From Montifringilla adamsi (Eukaryota > Chordata > Aves > Passeriformes > Passeridae): a stretch of 64,000 nt of DNA. The number at the start of each line of letters is the position of its first letter. Position 1 is the first letter of the stretch. The position numbers and the translations under genes were made by a program. This document shows positions 24,291 through 36,626 of this stretch, in pieces. The notes beneath the pieces were generated by a model. It did no database searches. It was not told the DNA's origin and was given only the letters and a program-made list of their open reading frames with translations. Location of the stretch: positions 2,729,387-2,793,386 of the forward strand of contig JAGGNK010011225.1 in NCBI GenBank assembly GCA_017590115.1, read 5' to 3'.

Positions 24291-27241
24291 TTCAAGAGAA
24301 CAGACAAGTAGAAGATATGCCAGCAGTGGAATTTATTAGTCCGTTAATTAAACGACGAGAGCAGCAGCACGATGAGGTCCTAAGTGATCTCTTTTGTCAG
24401 AGCAAAAGCTGGGCAAGTTTTAAGGGCTGTGCTGTCTGCTAGCTGCAATTTACTGCTCTACTTCACACTGTACAGGCTGAAAGAGACTGTGATTGCTTCA
24501 GCAGCATTTTTATTTTTAGTTCTAATGTTTGTATCATAAATTTATTTTCAACAAAGTAGGAAATAGCTCTAAATAGCTAGTGGGCTACAGTAGTTTTGTT
24601 CAGTTTCATTTCCTTAGTTTGTGTTCAATAGGGAACCTTGCAGTGTACACAGAAAGTAGTATAGGGAGCAATGAATGAAGAAAAGATGCCATTGCTGGTG
24701 CTGTAGTAATGGCAGTGTGTGCCATGTTTCTTTGACTTATAGAGTATGACATAGCTTGCTGCTCTTTTTGTAAATAAAATACTTAATTCCAGATGAAATT
24801 GAGCCTGTTTGATCATGACCTTTTAGTTTAACCTTCCAGGAAGATGTGAGGTGCCTCCCCTCTCTGTATTTAGTTGATGTAACAGTATAGCTGCTTTCAA
24901 AAATCCTGATGAAGAAGAGATCTATGGTGCCAATTTACATGTGGCTTTGAGGAGTAATTCAGACGCAGAGCTGACTAAAAATTTGTCTTGATTGCTAGGT
25001 ATCCAAAGATTCATTAAAAAAATTTAATTTGCAGTGGGAACGCATGTCATTGATGCATCTCAGAGAGGACCACTGGGGCCTGCGGGCATTTCTGAATAAA
25101 ACTTCTGAATCCTTTTGTAACCAGTTTCATCTGTGTAAACTTGTCCACAGCCAGATTCAGAAATCACATGCATGAACAGAAGTTACAGTAACTGCATTAA
25201 CTTCAGTTATATTGCTCCTGACATGGCTCAAGAAGATGAATCCAATGGTAGGGTACAGATGCACTTGTGATATTGTATAACAAAGTGTGTGGGTGCTAAT
25301 CTGCTCATGTGGAAGCTGATGGCAACACTGTCATGTGCACCAAGAGGTGACTGCCTGTTTTATCTGAGCTCATTTCAGCCTTGAATTACTTTGTGTTGCC
25401 TTTCTTGCAAGTCAGACCTTCCCAGCCTGGATGTGTCTGTCCTGTTAGCAGGGGACTTCACTGAATGGTTCCTAATTCCCTCAGTTGCTATCATCCATAG
25501 AGGACACTGGTGGATGTTTGATCCCTAATCAGATTTTACTCGCTCAGTGATGAAATCTGTTTGGGTCAGGAAAGTGCAGCAAGAGGACAGCTTTGTCCTT
25601 TTTGGTTTCCATATGAATCCAAATATGAACTGCATCTGTGGAGTGTGGCTGAGGACCTCTGGCTGTTAAGGCCGTTGTGACAGAAATACCTTCCTTTCAT
25701 GGCAGAAGACGTGCTATGCACGTTTCCAGCTTATTGATTGGCTTAGCTTGCAGTTATGAAAGGCGGGTTAAAATGACCGTAGCTTCAGAATTTTTAACAA
25801 AATTTAGGCAGAGCTCTTTTGTCTTTATGTAAATCATTAACAGCAGCATTGTGACCCTCTCTTGTTAAACAGTGAGCAAATTTAATGTATCATAGAGCAG
25901 CTCTGCTGTGTGCTTACACTGATAAATTGATTACGTGTGTTCCACGGCACAGTTCCTTGAGAATTACACGTTTAAATGAAGGATACTGTTAGGTTTTTGG
26001 TTTTTGGGGTGTTTTTGTTTTTTGTTTTAAATGGCAAGGGAAAAATGGGATTTTTCCAATTTTTCAGTTTGAAAAAAAAATTGCAGATTTCAGGACCAAT
26101 AATTTTATTATTACTGATTGCTAGGCATAAGTTTTTTAGAAGCTTTACCAAGTAAATAATGCTTTATATAATGAATATTTATTTTGGTTTACAAAAGTGA
26201 ATTTAAGACAATCAGTAGCAAAAGTAGAAATCACAATTTACTCTGTGATTATGCAATGGATACTAAAAGGCAAATACACTTATTTAGTATCTTTCTGTTA
26301 GTATCTGCCCTTGTTTCATTAGGGAGAACAGAGAGAATCTTCTCTGGGTGTTTCAGCTGGTTTCTTTTTTGACCATAATTTGGCATAGCAGACATACACT
26401 GGTCATAAATGGCACTGCAAGCTCAAGGATCCATTCTGTTCTGCTCTGTTAGGAGTCCTGCAAAGAGCAGAGATCTTCCTTGGGCACTGAAAGCATCTCC
26501 ATCTCCTGGAGAAGCCAAGAGTTTATGGAGCCATCTTCATGCCTGTATCTGAGCACAGAAAAGCTTCCTCTGGAGTCTGGCAAATGTGGGGAAAGCCTCT
26601 GTATTCAACTGGATGTATGAGTGCTTTCTTTAAGTAGGACCTTTATTTTCTGTGCTTCAACTTCCTTCCCTATCTCACAGGGCCTTATGGTACGAACAAA
26701 TACAGGCACATCTTAGCACACCCACTTTAGAGTGACTTCCCTGCTGGATTAAAGTGTCCCTGGAAGTCAGATATGGATGTGAAACATCAGTAATGTTTAC
26801 ATGCAGAACTGGGGAAAGAAAACCCCCAGCTACAGAGCAAGTTGGATATCTCAGCTTGTTGAAAACTTTTCTTACTATTTTATAACTACTACACATAGTT
26901 AAGTGGGCTGCTTTGTGAAACTGCACAATCAGCTTTAAAAAAATATTAATATTGTGTTTAGGGTTTTATTGTCTTGTCTAGGAAAGCCTGGAGAGCACTG
27001 TTTTGCACAGAACATCTCTTTGTCTGTGTAACACTAGTTTTATCATACTCTAGCTTACCTCCTGGTGTTGCACAATTTAGGGTAAAAAGAAGCAACATGT
27101 AATTAGTTTTTAATTGGAAAACTGAGCAATTTGTATATGTTTTCTATGTTTTGTATTTATATGAGATTTCTGTGTAATGTGCAAAGTGGTGGATGGCAAA
27201 GGGCAATGACTGCAACCAGAAATGTAGAGTAGCAGTGTGAT
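24291..27241. other. Non-coding, AT-rich; possible first-intron sequence
   Basis: No exon was recognised and the longest open frame is 83 codons. The segment about 25720-25990 contains dense AT-rich homeodomain-like words and is unusually free of simple repeats. Conservation cannot be judged from one sequence. Confidence 0.6.
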
Positions 27242-27512
27242 AAAATCGCAGAGTGGTTCGGATTGAAAGGAACTATAAAGATCATATCATTCCAACTCTC
27301 CTGCCATGGGCAGGGACACCTTCCACTAGACCAGGCTGCTCAAAGTCCCATCCAGTTTGGCCTTGGATGGGATGTGTGCAGCTTCTCTGGGCAACCTGTT
27401 CTACTATCTCACCATGTGGTAAAAAATTCCCTCCTATTATCTCATCTAAACCTCCTTTCTTTTAGCTTAAAGCCATTCTGTCTTCTTCTATCCCTGCATG
27501 GTAGCAACTTTC
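27242..27512 (-). mobile_element. CR1 LINE 3' fragment, antisense orientation
   Basis: The plus strand carries the complement of a CR1 tail: 'aggaactataaagatcatat', 'ccaactctcctgccatgggc', 'agggacaccttccactagac', 'caggctgctcaaagtcccat', 'ccagtttggccttggatggg' and 'gggcaacctgttctactatc', ending near 'ctatccctgcatggtagc'. The element's 3' end is at the left. The two overlapping plus-strand open frames (27253-27544) are antisense CR1, not genes. Confidence 0.92.
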
Positions 27513-30500
27513 AAGATTGCTACCTTGACCAGTTGCAAAACTGACACCTGTGCTTTTGGCATTGGCCTTCACATTGTTTCATTATTTGTATCTGTACCAC
27601 TCTTGCAGAATTCAGTCGAGTCGCTTCAATGCACTTCTTATATGTCCACCTGAGACAGGGAGCTTCCCTGTGATGTATTTTGCTGGCACCACAGTCAACA
27701 TTAACCCTGTCTTCCTCTCAGTCTGGGCCCAAAGTATTTCTTTCTGTGTCAGTGGAGATACGTCACATTAAATAAAACTCTGGTAGTAATCGCAGAAAAA
27801 TTGTGCTTGCTATGGCATAGAATGAAACAGGGCAATTTTTCTGTGTTTGGCACCTCCATATGAATGTAACTGTTGAGCTAATATACTGTAACAGATTTGT
27901 ATTTTCAGTCATGACTAATATCTCAGGATTGCTGAAGATAAGGATACTAATTGTAAGAGTAAGCCAAATGGCAAGATAAATGCAATGTAATCCAGTCCTG
28001 ACAGCTGCTCTTTCTGAAGTCCAAATTCCTATTTCTCATATCTTATTTTTCCTTATTTTTTCCCCTTTTCTTTTCTTTCAGAATCTGCCAGAGTAGAGAA
28101 TGATGGTGTTATAAAATTTCTTTCTTTTCTGTACTGTCTAGAATATTCAGGATTTGTTTTGATTTTCCCCATGTCCCAGTTGTCTCTCATTATTTTGGTT
28201 CTATGGAATCTTTTATATTTTTTCATCTTGCTATTTTATGCCACTCCTGCCACTGTTAGATGAAATTGAACCTTCTGTTTCTTACTGTCATCTTAATTGT
28301 TGTTCATGTTCTTTCCCTTTTAATTTCAGATTAATTTTTCTTCACTTTTTGCTCCTGTAGATTTACATCTCAGTCAAATTGCTAGTCTTCATAGAAACAT
28401 TTCACTGCTCTGCAGGAACATTTTGATAGGACAGATTTTACTTACTACCCCTTCTGGGCTGGCTACACCAGAAACAGTCAGTTTCAGGAGGCTGCACTGG
28501 AGAAGAGGGTGTTAATTACAGTTTCAAGTGCTCTCATGGGTATACTTTCAGAAGATGCTGACCCTTAAAGAAAAACAATTTCCTAAATATTTATATTGAA
28601 GTGAGTTGAATAAATACATGGCTACTTTTTGTGTAGTTAATCATGCTGGAGAAATGGTATATTTCTTTTTGCCAAGTAATTCAGATCCCAATGCATGCTT
28701 ATGGCCAGAATGAAAGAATTTTTTTTTTTCCTTTCAAAGGAATGAGAGTTCTCTTGAATATGTGTATTTATTCTTAATCATCTGTCCTCATGTAGACTTC
28801 TGTTGTCATGGACTTGAATTATCTCACAAGCATTTATGAAGACTTCCTAATAATATTCATTTGACTTAAAGAAATGCACGTAGAAGACTCCATATTATTT
28901 ATATAGGCAGAAGTGTGAACACATTTACATGACCAACTCCAAAAGCAGCCAGGAGGCCTGTGGCAGTTAGGGAAGTACCTCACTTCTCCTGAATCGCAAT
29001 TCAGTGCCTTAACAAGTGTTCCCCTGTGTCTGGGCTTTAGCTACTCTGTTAGAATCAGCAAACACTTGATTTTCTGGCAACGACTGTGTTCTGTATACTG
29101 CAGCTTTTTGTGTTGCTCTGGCATTGTGATTTCCATGAAAATTGACAGTTTTCACACTTTAATGCTGCTTCTAAGAGAATGACGGGCCTTTAGAAATTGT
29201 TTTTTCCATAGCAGGTTAAGCCAGTTTATGTATGAGAAACTGGGAATTGGAAAAGACTTACAATCTGTGTTTCCAGTTAAAATTATGATTTAAGAATCAT
29301 TTAGAAATGGCTGCATTTCCAGGTCATGGAAATTACAACCCTTATTAAGGTATGAATCCTCTTAATATAGAGAGTGTTTCCAGAGCTGTGAGTTGCCCAG
29401 TGAGCCAGGCTGCTTATCATCAAATAACTGATGCTGGGAATAGTGTATTGTTGTCATAGTTTCAGCATGAGAGTGTCAGTGATGAGGCAGGGACTGGACC
29501 CGTGCTAAGGAGCAAGTCACGAAGCTGTGGCACGGCTGGGCTGTGAGGGCACTGATGCACAACATCTCATACCCACTTCTGTCCCCTCATACCAGAAACC
29601 ATGTCTTTTCAGTTTTATTAATCCCTCAGCTAATAAGCTTGCCTCAGGTGCTGTGCATTTGTGCAGAGGAGTTGTAATAACCAGAGAAAGAGGGAAAAAT
29701 GGATGGGGGATGGTTTTTCTGTTCTTTTGTTCTTACTGTAGCTTCCAGATTCAGAGTGTCTATCAGACCATAAAATTAATTTCTTATTCCTGTAAATTCA
29801 ACATGATATTTGCATGTTAAGCTGTGTTTTGTGTGTTCCTTGGCATGTGTTGTATGGAAGAGAGTTGTCAGTCTCCTTTACAGTTTCAGTGATGAAATGT
29901 GAGTTACAAAGCTTTCTCCAATAGTCAAAAAATTATGCAGCCTGGGTACACTATTTTTTGGACATGGTGAAACTCATTAAAGCAGGTAGGAAAGGTGGAA
30001 ATAACATGGTGCAGTCTGGCCTGAGGTACTTGCAGATGTGCAGTAGACAGACTGCACTTTGGGTTTGGTTCTGTGTTCTCTAGTGTCTTGTTTTTATTGA
30101 ATATGGTTGACCTGTGCATAAGTATTCAAGGCTGGTCTGTGAGCTTTTCTGCTTTTCCTCTCTCAATGTTGCTGTGTGTATGCAAAGTGGAACAGCTCAG
30201 TAAAGTGTGATGGAGAATTCTTCACCTAAGTAATTATCAACCAGGTAATTAGGGAACTCTCTTACATGAAACCCATGCTCAAGGATCTACTTGACAAAGA
30301 AAAGACTGAGGGTTAAACTTGCAGTAGCTTTTATTACACCAAATTGTGAGGACCACCCTGCATCTGGAGTCCTCCTTTTTCCTTTGAGTGAGAAGCCAGA
30401 CAGATGTGAGTCTCAGTATTCCTGAAACCATTGTGTTGTAGTTGGTGTTTCTGTAGCAAGCTCTTACTAGTGACTCAAAGGATAGAGAAAATATGGTTTT

Positions 30501-31332
30501 CTTCAGCTGCAATGGTGTGGTGCTAACAGTGTAAACTTAAGTTTGTTCAAAAAAATAAACAGGTAACATGCAAAATCATCCCTCTGACATGGAGATTGAG
30601 CAAGAAAATTACATTTTATATTATCAGTGTTCTAAATATAGCCATACTGTAAGGCTCCAACAGCAAGTAGCAATCCAAAAGTACTTAATCAGATAAGTGT
30701 TACTTTATGTTTTCACCAAGAGTGAGTAACAATCAGTGTCATTCTCTGTTTGCTGTGCCTACTTTCCTTTCCTGTGTATTAGGCTCTATTTGTATAAATG
30801 CATGCTAATCTCATTGACTGTTACTGGGGTGTTATTGTGAAGTGGAGCTAAAACTGCTGGTTTTCAGTAAACAGGGTTAATGGCATTGGTTTTGTTTTTC
30901 TTTTTGAAGCCCACACAAAGAGATTTAAAATGGATAACATTAATGGTTGATGAGATGCTTTCTGAATTTTCTGTTGTTGTTTCAATATACATTCTTGTTA
31001 CCATTCTTATTAAGATGATATAAAACCTCTTTATATTACTGCTTTTTGGTAATATTTCAGTGGCTTGGTTAGACTAAAGAACTGTAAAATTCAAGGGCCT
31101 GAGTACAAACGCACCATTGATGATCAGTTGTTGCCATCTCCAAAGTCTGACAGTCATTCCTGCTGGTCCTCTTTTCTCTGAAAAAGCATGATCCTTGGGT
31201 TTTTTTGCAGGGGAGGGGGGAAATGTCTCTCCTTTGTATTTGTGTTATGTGATGCCAGGAGATGGTGGGGTGATGGCTTGAGCAGGAGTTTGTCCTCTGA
31301 GATTCTGTGGTGGTCCCCATGCTGTAGTCCCC

Positions 31333-31378
31333 ATTCTGTAACCTCAGTTACAGAATCATCCACCAGTTACAGAATCAT
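31333..31378. repeat. 10-bp hairpin joined to a 15-bp direct repeat
   Basis: attctgtaac (31333-31342) and gttacagaat (31347-31356) are exact reverse complements around ctca. cagttacagaatcat at 31345-31359 is repeated at 31364-31378, a 19-bp period. Confidence 0.93.
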
Positions 31379-33319
31379 GTCAGTCAAGGCCAACATCTCC
31401 AGGGACACAAGAGGAAAGTTCTGTTTTAGATTATCTAGATGACTTGTTTTAAAAGCTCATTTTTTCCTTTTTGCCCAATGCATCCCAATCCAGTGGGCAT
31501 TCTTCAGTGCTCACCCTGGAGATTTGTTGGGTGCTATGACAGCAGTTTTCTGATGTAAGAGAAAATTAACTAGTAAATTCTACTCAAACCCTTTAAAACA
31601 CTCATCTTTTGTTGTGTAGAGTTATTTTGTTTGTGATAACAACCTTTTCCCTGCGTTAGCAGGTTCCAAAAGATAAATAAAAACTCCAAGTTACTTTATA
31701 AAAAGCACATTATTTCTTTGTTTTTTTTCTTGCTTCTCTGCTTAGATGATTTTCTTTTCTGCACTTTTTATGTTTGAGGTCAGTATCTTGCATAGGCAGC
31801 AAAAATACCTCCTAGATAAATACATCAAGCATGGTACGTCTGCTCTTACTGTGCACAGAACGTGTATTTTCCCCCCTGTTTTTGTCTGAGTTTGCCAGGA
31901 GGGGAGTCTCCAAAATCAATAAACAATTTCAGACAAATGGAAATGGGAAGACAAAACGTTTTCTGTGCTTTTCTTCAATATCTGCTCCTGTGGCAGTGCT
32001 TTATTTCTGAACATCTCAGCAGTGGTTCAGGGTGTTGAGCAGGCAATATCTTGGTGCAAATCCAGATTCCTTCTGTTTCTTTTTGTGGTATTGAGTTTGC
32101 TTTTGTTTTGCTTTTTTTTTTTGTTTTCTTTTGAATAACTTCTCATGGTACTTTTGGAACCAAGCCTACACTTTTATAGATAATAAATAAATTACTGCTG
32201 GTTTCCCTGGGGGTACAGCTCGTGTTTCAGTGTCAACAAAGCCTTCTCTGCTCCAAGGGGGCTGGTCGTGTTGCTTGTGGTCGTTCTGAGGAACGCTTAC
32301 TGCTAGGACAGGGCTTCCTTCTTGGGAAGGAGGCCAGACTTTGGCTTCTGCTGTGATTAAAATCTTGGTACTGTGACACCTTCAGGTGCTCCTAAGACTG
32401 ACTCTCAATTCATTAATACAGCTAGGTCAGATCACGTTGTTAAACTGATGGTGTTGTAATTAACACAGTTATTTATTTTGCTTTTAATTACCTGTTTCTT
32501 TTCCTCTGCTGAACTGGAGAGTCACTCAGTCATGTCACAGCAACACAGAGGAGCATCACATGCTGAAATAATGTTACATTGCCAGATGTGCATTACCTTG
32601 TGCTTTCTGAGCTATGCAGTCTTTTTGCTGTCTTATTTCATGGTTTAAGGTCTGTTGTACAGCTTCATTCCCTGGGCAGTGATTTTTCTGAGGGTGACAA
32701 ACTCCAACCATTGTCCACTTAGTTAATCCCCAGCCCTTCATTTATCCAGGGAAGCTGCAAATTTTCCAACACTGGGCTGTGTGTGGGAGTAGACTTGCCC
32801 GAGCCCAGACTGACATAGGGATGATAGGGAGCAACCAGAGTGCAGCACAAAATCATTCTGCAACTCCATCATGTCATTTATAAACCAGAAGCTATTTTTA
32901 TTCCCGTTCTTACTCTATAGCAAATCAAGGATTGCTGTCTTCTGATCAAGTCTATTGTTCTGAAATATAATGTGTTAGTGCGGAATTGCTTCTTCTTATT
33001 AAACTTAGCTTTTCTGTTGTGAGACAAACACAGACATATCCATGTGTAAGGAACAAAGGGGGTCCAGGATCAAACTTAAAATTGAAAGAAATCACCTTTT
33101 ACGAGTCATTACGTAACAGAATTTTATCTTAAGTTCAGAGATTTGTGGATTTTCCAAATTATCTGTGTAGGTAGGAGAAGGATAACAATTTACACTGCAG
33201 TTTTAAATAATAAATTTAATTGGCTGTTTTTTCCCTTCACCTCGAGTCCTATGGATTGTACCAACTTTGTAAAACAGTTCAGAAAAGGCTACCTAAGCAC
33301 AGCCTTGTTGATCATTAAA

Positions 33320-33335
33320 CCATGTCATGACATGG
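33320..33335. repeat. 16-bp perfect palindrome
   Basis: ccatgtcatgacatgg equals its own reverse complement. It is followed by three closely spaced copies of agtaaagt (about 33340-33376). Confidence 0.9.
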
Positions 33336-35516
33336 TGTCAGTAAAGTTGCTGACAGTAAAGTGACAACAGTAAAGTTGCTTTCTTCCTAACTTCCTAGCA
33401 AATACTTGAATTCCCCTTCCAGCTTTTACATGGATTTGTAAGAAAGAAGAGAATACCCTCCTGAAAGAGCAATTAGTTATTCTGCAACAAATATTTACTC
33501 TACTAGAGAAGATTGATTATAGTTATGGTGTAGAATTCTTTCTGAAGAAGACAAATTGTGAATTTTGGAACTATTTGCTATCAGTGGGTGCAAGCTGTTA
33601 TTTGATTTCTTTGCTTTTAATACCTCTATTTCACAAATAATAATGTCTCAAGTGATTACAGCATGTGATACTAGGATCAAAATACAGGGCCTTCCCTTTC
33701 TTGACTCAGATGTAGTATTTCTTTCTATTTTTTGTAACATTTGCTATCTTCCATCCCATATAATACAAACCAGGAATTTAATTTTTTCTTAGAAACACCT
33801 TTTTATTCGTTCTTTTTCCCACCTTAAGTTTTTGTTGAGGCTGTTAGTGTAGTATTGTACAAAATGACTGACGAGGACTGAACAGACTCCATGTCTGTCT
33901 GTCCCCACGGTCTACTGGACTCTGTTGGGACAGAGTCAGAAAGTCTGCTTGTACTTGCCAGAGAATGAAGAGCAGCAAAATCACTGGCTATTTGTTTAAT
34001 GCAAAATTGGAAATGGGACTTTGATCAACTGCTCTGAAGCAGCATGAATTTATTTGACCATTCCAGCATGGAGGAGACTGAGCATAGCTATGCTCCCATT
34101 GCCTTAATATTCACATTTTGAGCTGAAGAGCCACTTGGGTTTGGTCTTCCTCTGCTTCATTTGCCAGGCTGAGGTGTCCAAATCCCAAGCAGCTTGGCTG
34201 AAATCTCTGGGTCTGCTCCTTCATCAGACAGGTATGAGAGGGGCCAACGTGGTCTTCAGTTGGGCAGATCAGGAAAATACTTGTGGATGCACACTGATCT
34301 TGGTGCTTTAAAGGGGTTCAGGTTTATGTTTCATATTAAAATAACAAAAATCTGGTATCTCATTATAAAAAGAGGAGGTTGTTTAGGTAAAGATGGGTGA
34401 GTGCAGTCTGTACATTCCTCTGTGTGTTCCTTCTGTAGCTGATTTTCTCTACATGATGGTAAACTTCAAAGTGCCATCTTTTCACAGCTATCTGTTCTAC
34501 AGCTAAAGTCCTCTTGGACATTGTTCATACTGGTTAAGGATACAGAGGTCACTTGTTTCTGTTCTCACTTTTTTTTTCTTTTTGCAAGATCAGATATTGC
34601 TTATATTTTTTTTATAAAGCCTACAGCTTGTCTTTCTATTGCACCAGTCTCATTTAGGAGTTCTGCTCAAGTATATAGTTGTTTGTTGTTTATTATTGAG
34701 TATTCTCAAATTAGCCATAGTTATTTTGGAATGAAATCTCTTTGCATTCAAGTGGTTAAATACCACACTTTATCCTATTAAAAATGAGATCCAGGTCTAC
34801 TGGAAAATATTTTACACATATAAAACTGCCTGAAGTATAAAACCTGTTTATACAGATACCATGGATTTCTTGCCATAAAAAAGCACCGTAAATTCCCCGT
34901 GCTGCTTCATTTTCATAAGGAGTTACTTGAAAAGAAATATTGCTTGCGGTGAGTTGCCAATTATTTATATACTAATTTGCTACCTGAGAATAATTTCAGA
35001 TTTTTAAATTCAGTTTGGTATTGAAGTGATAGAGAGGAAAAAATGTCTGAAACTATTTCATACTTTACAGTTTAGCTTAAATTTAGTTGGAAGGAAACTA
35101 GCACTATTGATTTATTCTTTTTAAAAATTTTATTTTATTTCTTTTTTAAGGGCATGAGTTTATATTTTAATTAAAGTGGTGTATCTATAAAGAGTTTTGA
35201 GTTTTGTTTTGTTTTTTTTTAATGTAAATTACCACTCACCTGTACTGTTACAGGAGAAACAACTCAGTGCTGTAGATAGAAATTAAACTGTCTTCATATA
35301 AGCAGTATCTGTGTGCAAAACTTTGGTGCCAGATTTGAATAGGAGGCTACATAAAATGGCTGGGAGCAGAGAGTTCTGTTCTGCCATCATTTGAGAGGAC
35401 ATGCACATCAGCCTGCAGTAGAGATCAACCCTTCAAGAAAATGATCCAGACAGTTGATGCGTGGAAATATATTCCCTTGCTTCTCCTTTAAAGGATACCA
35501 TTGCTGTGTGTAGGAC

Positions 35517-35531
35517 AAAAAAAAAAAAAAA
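35517..35531 (+). repeat. Poly-A run (15 A)
   Basis: This is the only plus-strand A run of about this length in the window. No retrocopied gene is recognisable upstream. Confidence 0.9.
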
Positions 35532-36611
35532 GAAGTTCAGTGGCATTCGACTGTACTACAGGGATGCAGTTAAGAGACTAAAAATAGTATTGCTTTATCT
35601 TCCAGCAATGAGATAGTTTTTCTTACAAAATTTGGGGAACTAAGTGAATTGGAGACTTCATTTTATTTTTGTGCCTGCTGAAGTACCTATGATTTATTCC
35701 ATAACACTTATCAGAAAAGACCTCAATTTTTCAGAATTAAATTGTGTGAGTGTAGAGAGGTCCACAGTGGAAGCTGTTTTGGAGGCTTCTTTGTGTGACA
35801 TTTGTGAATAGTACCTGTAGAACTGCTTGGGAGTAATGGGAGGAAGGATTAGGCTGCAGATCATCCTGCACAGCTCTAGTCTTGCACACATGCAGCAGGT
35901 CTGGGCAGCAAGCCTTCTTACCAAGCAGTAGCACAAAGGAGAGCAAGCACATGGCTTACTGCTTGTAGAAAGAAACAGATTTTTCTTTTATCCTGCTGGT
36001 TTGGTAGGCTCTCTTGGCATTTAAAAGGAAATGTGTATTATTTTAGGAATCTTTGAAAATGGCAGCATATCTCTGAATTAATGTGTTCGTATTTCTCCCT
36101 GAGTTGCAGATGGAAAACTGTGATTTGGGCAACATATGTTGATTAATACTGGAAATAAATGCTACCCTGTGGGACCTTGCTTCTGGAGCCAGCATGTCCA
36201 CTGAGTCGTACAGCTGTGCCGGTCTTTCCAGAATTGTTCTGCAATCTATTTACTTCAAACAAATGTTGCAGTCATGGATGGATTTATGGGGATAATGATC
36301 TGACAGACCACGCAAGCTTATAGATTATAAAATTTTCCATACATAGGGAAACCACGGGTTCACCAATTAAATTCTCCTTATATAGAGAGGAGTGGTACTG
36401 CTGTGTTCCTCAAAATACATGTGGAACATAAGAAGTGAGGAAAATAATTTTTATTACTGCACAGTAGGGTGCAGGCGTGTTGACACCTGATGCAGACTCA
36501 AAATTGCCCAAAATTCTCTATTGGCTTGTATAGCACAGTCAGCATGTTTCTGTGGTTTGGCATTGTTACCTGCAGATTTCACAAGTGGTGGAGTTCGATC
36601 TTCATGGTTTG

Positions 36612-36626
36612 TTTTTTTTTTTTTTT
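36612..36626 (+). repeat. Poly-T run (15 T)
   Basis: A homopolymer of 15 T in AT-rich non-coding DNA. Confidence 0.88.

Noticed and set aside
28062..28081. Strong polypyrimidine tract ending in cag (acceptor-like)
   Set aside because: A stop codon follows after about seven codons in the phase required by the candidate exon at 23396, and no downstream donor was seen. A decoy is more likely.
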